64,000 bases of DNA, from contig OX326958.1 of NCBI GenBank assembly GCA_946800325.1, positions 13,854,992-13,918,991 on the forward strand. The letters run 5' to 3'. Under the pieces are notes generated by a model. That model did no database searches. It saw only the letters and a list, made by a program, of their open reading frames with translations, and was not told the origin of the DNA. Position numbers and translations under genes: made by a program. Positions 59,201 through 64,000 of this stretch are shown here, one piece after another. Source of the stretch: Luzula sylvatica. Its lineage: Eukaryota; Streptophyta; Magnoliopsida; Poales; Juncaceae. Numbering within the stretch: the first letter of the stretch is position 1; every line of letters starts with the position of its first letter.

Positions 59201-61053
59201 TTGGATGTGGGTTCAAATTCCAGGTTATTGATATACGCTAGACTTCGGATCTGGTTTCTTTGAATCAATGATTCTAATTCCTTTCCCTCAATAATTTCAA
59301 TTCCCCCTATTCGTTCTTCACCTTCACTGTTCTCTTTCAATGTGATTTCTTCGCCATTAATGGAGTAATTAATCTTTCTTTTTGAGAAGTTGAACGCTAC
59401 CGTTCCCAACGATTTCATCCAATCTATACCTAATATGACGTCCACCGATCCTAACTCCATCAACCTTAGATCGTACGCATACTCTCTTCCCTGCATATTC
59501 CATTTAAAACCTTCACATTTTCCATCACTCACAATTCGAGTTCCATTGGCTACCGCAATACTCAAAGGAGTTGTTTTTGTGATCGGGAAGTTCACTGATT
59601 TAATAAATTGGGGGTCGACAAACGAATTTATGCTTCCGCTATCTATCAAAATCAAAAATGGTTTCTTTCCATGTCTGGCTTCGATTTTGATAGTCTGTGT
59701 ACCCTTTTTATTTGATAAGGATTGTACAGAGATCTCCATGATCTCTTGTTCTTCTTCCTCTTCCTCTCCTTCCCCATTTTCTTCCCTTTCTGTCCCTGTA
59801 TTCCTACTATTGTTGTCATCCTCCTTCTCTCTTATCTCTTCAACATTGTTAACCTGGAGTTTATTTGGTCGAAATTTACAATCGTGGGAAGCGGACCATT
59901 TTTCGGGGCAGTGGTAACATAATCCATCTCTTCGTCTTTGACTCCAATCAATTTTATTCTTGGCTTTGTATTTCTCTTTCTCTCTTAACGAATTACCGTC
60001 TCTTTTCTCCTTATAGTTTCCTCTCGAACTCTTATATTCCACCCTTTCTTTCCTTATTCCTTCTGAATTCATTTCAAAATGTAAGGCGTTGTCGTAGGCA
60101 TCATACAAGTCTTTTGGGCGAGATACGATTACCTGAGATCTCAATTCCATTTTCAACCCCGCTATGAAACACGGCATGAAGAATTCATCGCCTAAATATG
60201 GACATTCCCTCATGACCAGATTCTTGCTCCTTTCAAATCGATTCTGGTAATCCTCCACAGTATCCTTATGTCGAATGAGATGGAATTCTCCAATCGGCCC
60301 CATTGATAACTTGCTTTCGAACCTTCGGCATAAATCACGGGTAAAATGGTGCCAAGGTGGATCGGGTTTGTTCATAACATAACCGTGGTACCAATCTTCC
60401 GCTTTTCCCTTCAAGTACAATGATACCAATTCCACTTGTTGCCATTCTGGTACTCGACATATGTGGAAGTAAGATTCACATTTATAGATCCAATATTTAG
60501 GATTTGTTCCTTCGAAGTATTCTAATTCTGCCTTGCTACGAATTTGAAACTCATTCCTCCTTTCTCTGTATCGGCCGTGATTCCTTCCCCTATCATCTTC
60601 TTCTCTTTCGTATTCTCGATTCCAACCTCTATCACGGCCTCTCTGATGCACTTCTCCTCTGAATGGGTCAGGATGATCATAATGTTCTTGTTCTTTTTCC
60701 AAGCTCCATTGCCCATCTTCCTCGTGGTTATTATCTCTTCTTTCCTTTCTATTCGAACTCATTGGGTCTTCCATTTTTCCTTTCTCTGCATCTCGTTTTT
60801 TATTAACTTGTGGATGATTCGATCCTCCCGGAGGAACTGATCCACTCGGCCCAGCCCCGTTTGATTTAGAGATAATGGTCTTCATCTCCTTGATCTCCTC
60901 CGTGAGCTTCTCAACCACTTCCTCTAATCTCGATTGTGAATTATGCATATTCATATAATCTGATATGAGTTTCTGAACCGGTGCTTGCCAATCTCCCGAT
61001 TCCATCGTTGTTTCTTTTCTTTTTTCAATTTGTTTTCGAATTTTTCTTGGCAT
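56272..61053 (-). CDS. Ty3 Gag-Pol polyprotein, uninterrupted but with altered integrase site
   Basis: 1,593 codons from ATG 61051-61053 (MPRKIRKQ). The frame is also open upstream to 61095 through the primer binding site, but without an ATG. Domain order: a Gag core, then a CCHC-like knuckle (CYHCPEKWSASHDC, from about residue 379). Next come a retropepsin (LIDSGS, Asp at about 471) and a reverse transcriptase (FFDDILIYS, first Asp at about 844). Then RNase H (ETDACGYG, Asp at about 990) and integrase with an HHCC zinc domain (from His at about 1181) and core. A chromodomain-like tail ends the protein (LLIRWSNLADEDASWEDHDE, last 45 or so residues). The integrase core has Gly (codon 57301-57303, about residue 1251) where the family has its first catalytic Asp. 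The other two acidic residues (VSDRD and the Glu after DGQT-R) are present. This copy is expected to be defective in integration on its own. Confidence 0.95.
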   Translation of the reverse strand: MPRKIRKQIEKRKETTMESGDWQAPVQKLISDYMNMHNSQSRLEEVVEKLTEEIKEMKTIISKSNGAGPSGSVPPGGSNHPQVNKKRDAEKGKMEDPMSSNRKERRDNNHEEDGQWSLEKEQEHYDHPDPFRGEVHQRGRDRGWNREYEREEDDRGRNHGRYRERRNEFQIRSKAELEYFEGTNPKYWIYKCESYFHICRVPEWQQVELVSLYLKGKAEDWYHGYVMNKPDPPWHHFTRDLCRRFESKLSMGPIGEFHLIRHKDTVEDYQNRFERSKNLVMRECPYLGDEFFMPCFIAGLKMELRSQVIVSRPKDLYDAYDNALHFEMNSEGIRKERVEYKSSRGNYKEKRDGNSLREKEKYKAKNKIDWSQRRRDGLCYHCPEKWSASHDCKFRPNKLQVNNVEEIREKEDDNNSRNTGTEREENGEGEEEEEEQEIMEISVQSLSNKKGTQTIKIEARHGKKPFLILIDSGSINSFVDPQFIKSVNFPITKTTPLSIAVANGTRIVSDGKCEGFKWNMQGREYAYDLRLMELGSVDVILGIDWMKSLGTVAFNFSKRKINYSINGEEITLKENSEGEERIGGIEIIEGKELESLIQRNQIRSLAYINNLEFEPTSKNPNFKKRSNENQETNLGIPISKKRVEEQEILLLDPKVQSLLQRFEGLFMEPTTLPPKRTIDHSIPLLDGTKTVQLKPYRYGHYQKNEIERLTKEMLASGVIRHSQSSFASPAILVGKKDGTWRMCIDYRQLNAITRKDKYPIPLIDELLDELNGAKLFSKLDLRAGYHQIRMADEDVFKTAFRTHAGHFEFMVMPFGLTNAPATFQSLMNRIFEPYLRKFVLVFFDDILIYSQTIEEHIEHVHKVFEELLKHQLLLKRSKCVFAATQIEYLGHVINEEGVSTDPQKIEAMIHWPKPKNIKQLRGFLGLTGYYRKFVKGYGIVSKPLTEMLKKGGFKWNKNSELAFEELKKKMSEAPVLKLPDFDQPFLIETDACGYGVGAVLMQDGHPIAFLSKALGIKNQGRSIYEKELMAILLAIDKWKHYLVGRKFIIKTDQESLKFLLGSKITTQLQHRGLSKLMSLDYEIKYKRGVENKVADALSRVQQERVEEEELCAVSTIKPDWCIEVERSYTRSEKDRKLIEGLTLNSLEYPNFQLIDGLIRYKGRLYVGEDPPLKEKIMSQLHDSAVGGHSGMLGSYQRVKRIFHWPGLKKEVQEYVKNCDICQRNKGENTLSPGLLQPLSIPQEAWACVSMGFIEGLPRSEGKDSIMVVVDRFSKYSHFIALSHPFSAMIVSQRFFENVCKLHGMPREIVSDRDRIFTSQFWQELFKLHGTKLKMSTAYHPQTDGQTERINQCLEQYLRCMISQCPKKWKNWLSQAEFWYNTNFHTSLQKTPFELLYGYQPPQIELGSSPVTRIAAVDEWMKERHKVIQVVRENLSKSQERMKHYADKKRVERKFEVGDLVFLKLQPFRQTSVRMERSGKLNSKFYGPFQVVEKIGQVPYKLGLPTGSMIHPVFHVSQLKKKVGNKYTINHELPKVDSEGRMKVEPVAVLQREIYKKDNAVGVKLLIRWSNLADEDASWEDHDELLARFPNFKP

Positions 61054-61082
61054 AAACTGAACCTCCGATCCGGATCTCGACT

Positions 61083-61094
61083 GCTCTGATACCA
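61083..61094 (-). promoter_or_regulatory. Primer binding site, initiator Met-tRNA type
   Basis: Minus-strand TGGTATCAGAGC lies three bases inside the 5' LTR boundary. It is complementary to the 3' end of initiator methionine tRNA, the usual primer for plant Ty3 reverse transcription. Confidence 0.9.
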
Positions 61095-61097
61095 ATT

Positions 61098-61531
61098 TGT
61101 AATATACCGCTAAATTAAAGGATAATTCAACAGCAATTAAAACCCAAACACACTCAAACCTTGATCATCAAAGTTCAGTGAATACAATTCAATGTTCACA
61201 AGAACAGAATAGCTCATACATAACAAAATCAACAACACAAAACCTAGCACACAATCAACTTAAATACTAAGCTAAGCATAATTCAATTTACTAAAACACC
61301 CTTGAGCATCCATCAAAATCATCATCGGTAACTACAGATCTTCCGCACCCTTACCATGCTCAGTCAGCCCATGATTCTCAGCCCATCTTGTTGAACATAC
61401 TCAGCCCATTTATTAACTCTGGATCCGATAAGAGTGATCCCTACCCGTTTCAACGGCTACTGAATTTAAACTGTAAATATGCAAAATAACCCAAATATAT
61501 AACATATTCACAAATCCTTTAATTCCTGACA
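61098..61531 (-). repeat. 5' LTR of the Ty3 element
   Basis: 434 bp, and the promoter-bearing LTR when the element is read on the minus strand. A TSD GTTAG follows at 61532-61536. Confidence 0.95.
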
Positions 61532-61536
61532 GTTAG

Positions 61537-62420
61537 ACAGGGTTCACGTGGACCACACAACATGAGTGTATCTTTTCCATATAATTGGTCTATTAATATG
61601 TCTTGAGAGGGGCACATATATTGTATTTGGTACAGAAAATGGAGGGAAACTGAAAAATAGGAGGGAAGTGAAAATTATTTCAATAAAGAGGGAAAATAAT
61701 TATGTACTGCATATTTTAGTTTTAATAATTATATAAAAAAAAACTCCACAAACTGCAAAATATGAGGGAAAAAGAAGATTATTCAATAAACAGAGACTAA
61801 ATATAGTGTGTCGATAATATAAATGGTATATAATATAATTACTCTGATATTGGTATAATGACATTGAAAAATAGTATATTGATTCATGAAAATAGTATAT
61901 AATTACTCCATATTACAACACCATTGCGTGTATATGAATTTATATTATTTATGAAAAACTAAATATTACAATAAACAATATTTGAATAATAAATCTTAAA
62001 AGATCATATATTTTTTATAATATGTGTGCCTAATAATTAACTCTTAATTCAAAATAAGTTCAACTAATTAATTCTGGAATATGATATTCAAAATTTAAAC
62101 GTGCGTGTCCGCCTCTTTTTTCTCACATGTTTTAGACTTTTAAAAAAATAAATATGTAAAAGATAAAATAATAAATTTAAACATTATATTCTGGAATATG
62201 ATATTTTCGAATCATTTACATGTCACTCAATTGAGTAATTTGATATAGACAAATATATTTTTCACATATTGGTATGTACATTATAACTTTTTTAATCATT
62301 GCTAAATATTTGCATGTCAACCCCTCATTACTAAATATTTGCAAGAGAGTCCCTAAATTGTGAGATAATAATAATAATAATAATAATGTGATATTATAGT
62401 TTCACGTATAAATATTAGGG
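61537..62420. other. AT-rich DNA, no gene; (TAA)n microsatellite
   Basis: This is the pre-insertion flank of the Ty3 element. A (TAA)n run of about eight units lies at 62,364-62,387. No open frame with recognisable content was seen, nor the missing 3' end of the CACTA element. Confidence 0.6.
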
Positions 62421-62564
62421 AGATTTACATATTTACCCTTTGTTAAATTTAAAATTACATATTTACCCTTCGTAAAATTAAAATATCATATATACCCTTT
62501 CATAAATCTAAAATATCATATTTGCCAAAAAACTGAATACCATCCAATTTTTCCGTTAAAAGTA

Positions 62565-64000
62565 ACGGTCCAATATTAACAAACAATCTGTTTATGCTTT
62601 CGGGAGTTCAAATAACGTATTTTTAGATCATTTGAATGGTATCTTTTACCACATAACATTTCACCGAAATTTACAAACACTAAGAAAGTTTGTTTTTCGA
62701 TTCAAAACAATTTGTTTATGTTTTGGGGAGTTCAAATAACGTATTTTGAGATCATTTGAACCGTATCTTTTACTACATAACATTTCACCAAAATTTACAA
62801 ACACTAAGAAAGTTTGTTTTTCGATTCAAAACAATATGTTTATGCTTTGGGGAGTTCAAATAATGTATTTTGAGATCATTTGAATCGTATCTTTTACCAC
62901 ATAACATTTCACCAAAATTTACAAACACTAAGAAAGTTTGTTTTTCGATTCAAAACAATCTGTTTATGCTATGGGGAGTTCAAATAACGTATTTTGAGAT
63001 CATTTGAATCGTATCTTTTACCACATAACATTTCACCAAAATTTACAAACACTAAGACAGTTTGTTTTTCGATTCAAAACAATTTGTTTATGCTTTGGGG
63101 AGTTCAAATAACGTATTTTTAGATCATTTGAATCGTATCTTTTACTACATAACATTTCACCAAAATTTACAAACACTAAGAAATTTTGTTTTTCGATTCA
63201 AAACAATATGTTTATGCTTTGGGGAGTTCCAATAATGTATTTTTACATCATTTGAATCGTATCTTTTACCACATAACATTTCACCAAAATTAACAAACAC
63301 TAAGAAAGTATGTTTTTCGATTCAAAACAATCTGTTTATGCTTTGGGGAGTTCAAATAACTTATTTTGAGATCATTTGAATCGTATCTTTTACCACATAA
63401 CATTTCACCGAAATTTACAAACACTAAGAAACTTTGTTTTTCGATTCAAAACAATTTGTTTATGCTTTGGGGAGTTCAAGTAACGTATTTTGAGATCATT
63501 TGAATCGTATCTTTTACCACATAACATTTCACCAAAATTTACAAACACTAAGAAAGTTTGTTTTTCGATTCAAAACAATCTGTTTATGCTTTGGGGAGTT
63601 CAAATAACGTATTTTTAGATCATTTGAATCGTATATTTTACCACATAACATTTCACCAAAATTTACAAACACTAAGACAGTTCGTTTTTCGATTCAAAAC
63701 AATTTGTTTATGCTTTGGGGAGTTCAAATAACGTATTTTGAGATCATTTGAATCGTATCTTTTACCACATAACATTTCACCGAAATTTACAAACACTAAG
63801 AAAGTTTGTTTTTCGATTCAAAACAATCTGTTTATGCTTTGGGGAGTTCAAATAACGTATTTTGAGATCATTTGAATCGTATCTTTTACCACATAACATT
63901 TCACCGAAATTTACAAACACTAAGAAAGTTTGTTTTTCGATTCAAAACAATCTGTTTATGCTTTGGGGAGTTCAAATAACGTATTTTGAGATCATTTGAA
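62565..64000. repeat. 124-bp satellite repeat, at least 11.5 copies
   Basis: The unit contains TTTTTCGATTCAAAACAA, TTTATGCTTTGGGGAGTTC and CATAACATTTCACC. The word TCGA of the first recurs at 62,697, 62,821, 62,945, 63,069 and, in exact register, at 63,937, so spacing stays at 124 bp over ten periods. Copies differ by a few bases each (ACCGAAA/ACCAAAA, GAGATC/TAGATC). The array runs past the right edge of the window. Confidence 0.95.

Larger units (their letters stand above)
55811..61531 (-). mobile_element. Near-complete Ty3/Gypsy chromovirus, 5.72 kb
   Basis: Two 434-bp LTRs (55811-56244 and 61098-61531) start TGTAATATACCGC and end TTCCTGACA on the plus strand. They are flanked by perfect GTTAG duplications at 55806-55810 and 61532-61536. 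The element reads on the minus strand: 5' LTR, PBS, a single Gag-Pol frame, purine tract, 3' LTR. Size, single-frame polyprotein and a C-terminal chromodomain-like end suggest a chromovirus, possibly of the Reina group (inference). Only one LTR mismatch was seen, so insertion was recent. Confidence 0.95.

Noticed and set aside
59390..59917. 175-codon plus-strand frame in the Ty3 element
   Set aside because: It is antisense to Gag and protease within the verified Gag-Pol frame.
61053..61095. Gag-Pol start at TTG 61095
   Set aside because: The extra 14 codons overlap the tRNA primer binding site and have no ATG. The first ATG is at 61051-61053.

Overview
The window is nuclear DNA from a flowering plant, most likely a eudicot. 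It is AT-rich, its genes have introns, and it is dense in plant-type transposons (Helitron, CACTA, MULE MITEs, Ty3 chromovirus, solo LTR). It carries one plant oxidosqualene cyclase (triterpene/sterol synthase) gene. Nothing bacterial or organellar was seen.

Left part (1-12.7 kb, minus strand): an oxidosqualene cyclase (OSC) gene. Seventeen exons could be placed by reading the family's conserved blocks and GT/AG borders. They join in phase to 714 codons, and only the C-terminal exon is missing, presumably beyond the left edge. Its introns hold a MULE-type MITE, a large Helitron-like insertion and two abutting Helitrons. A near-perfect 714-bp direct duplication repeats the last three visible exons. 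A solo LTR with a perfect 5-bp target-site duplication (TSD) sits about 255 bp upstream of the start codon, in the gene's orientation.

Middle-left part (12.7-22.7 kb): a 3.06-kb non-autonomous CACTA element carrying fragments of a villin-type actin-binding gene, a broken duplicate of OSC exon 1 with its upstream region, a second MULE MITE with a 9-bp TSD, microsatellites, and otherwise AT-rich DNA without recognisable genes.

Centre (22.69-53.25 kb): a roughly 30.5-kb array of a 28-bp G/C-skewed minisatellite (G7-TA-G5-TAAAAATCTCCAAA). The G-rich strand changes twice, once at a 200-N gap and once at an internal joint near 38,859. Higher-order repeats of about 1.1, 1.7 and 2.2 kb are visible. 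All three frames of the C-rich strand lack stop codons, so the array yields long spurious proline-rich reading frames.

Right part (53.25-64 kb): the 5' end of a second CACTA element begins directly at the satellite edge. An almost complete, very young Ty3 chromovirus (5.72 kb, 434-bp LTRs with one visible mismatch, GTTAG TSD, uninterrupted Gag-Pol) follows. Its integrase lacks the first catalytic Asp. The window ends in a 124-bp tandem satellite that runs off the right edge.

The only candidate cellular gene is the OSC. Almost everything else is mobile or tandemly repeated DNA. The unusual feature is the large, strand-switching, G-quadruplex-prone minisatellite.
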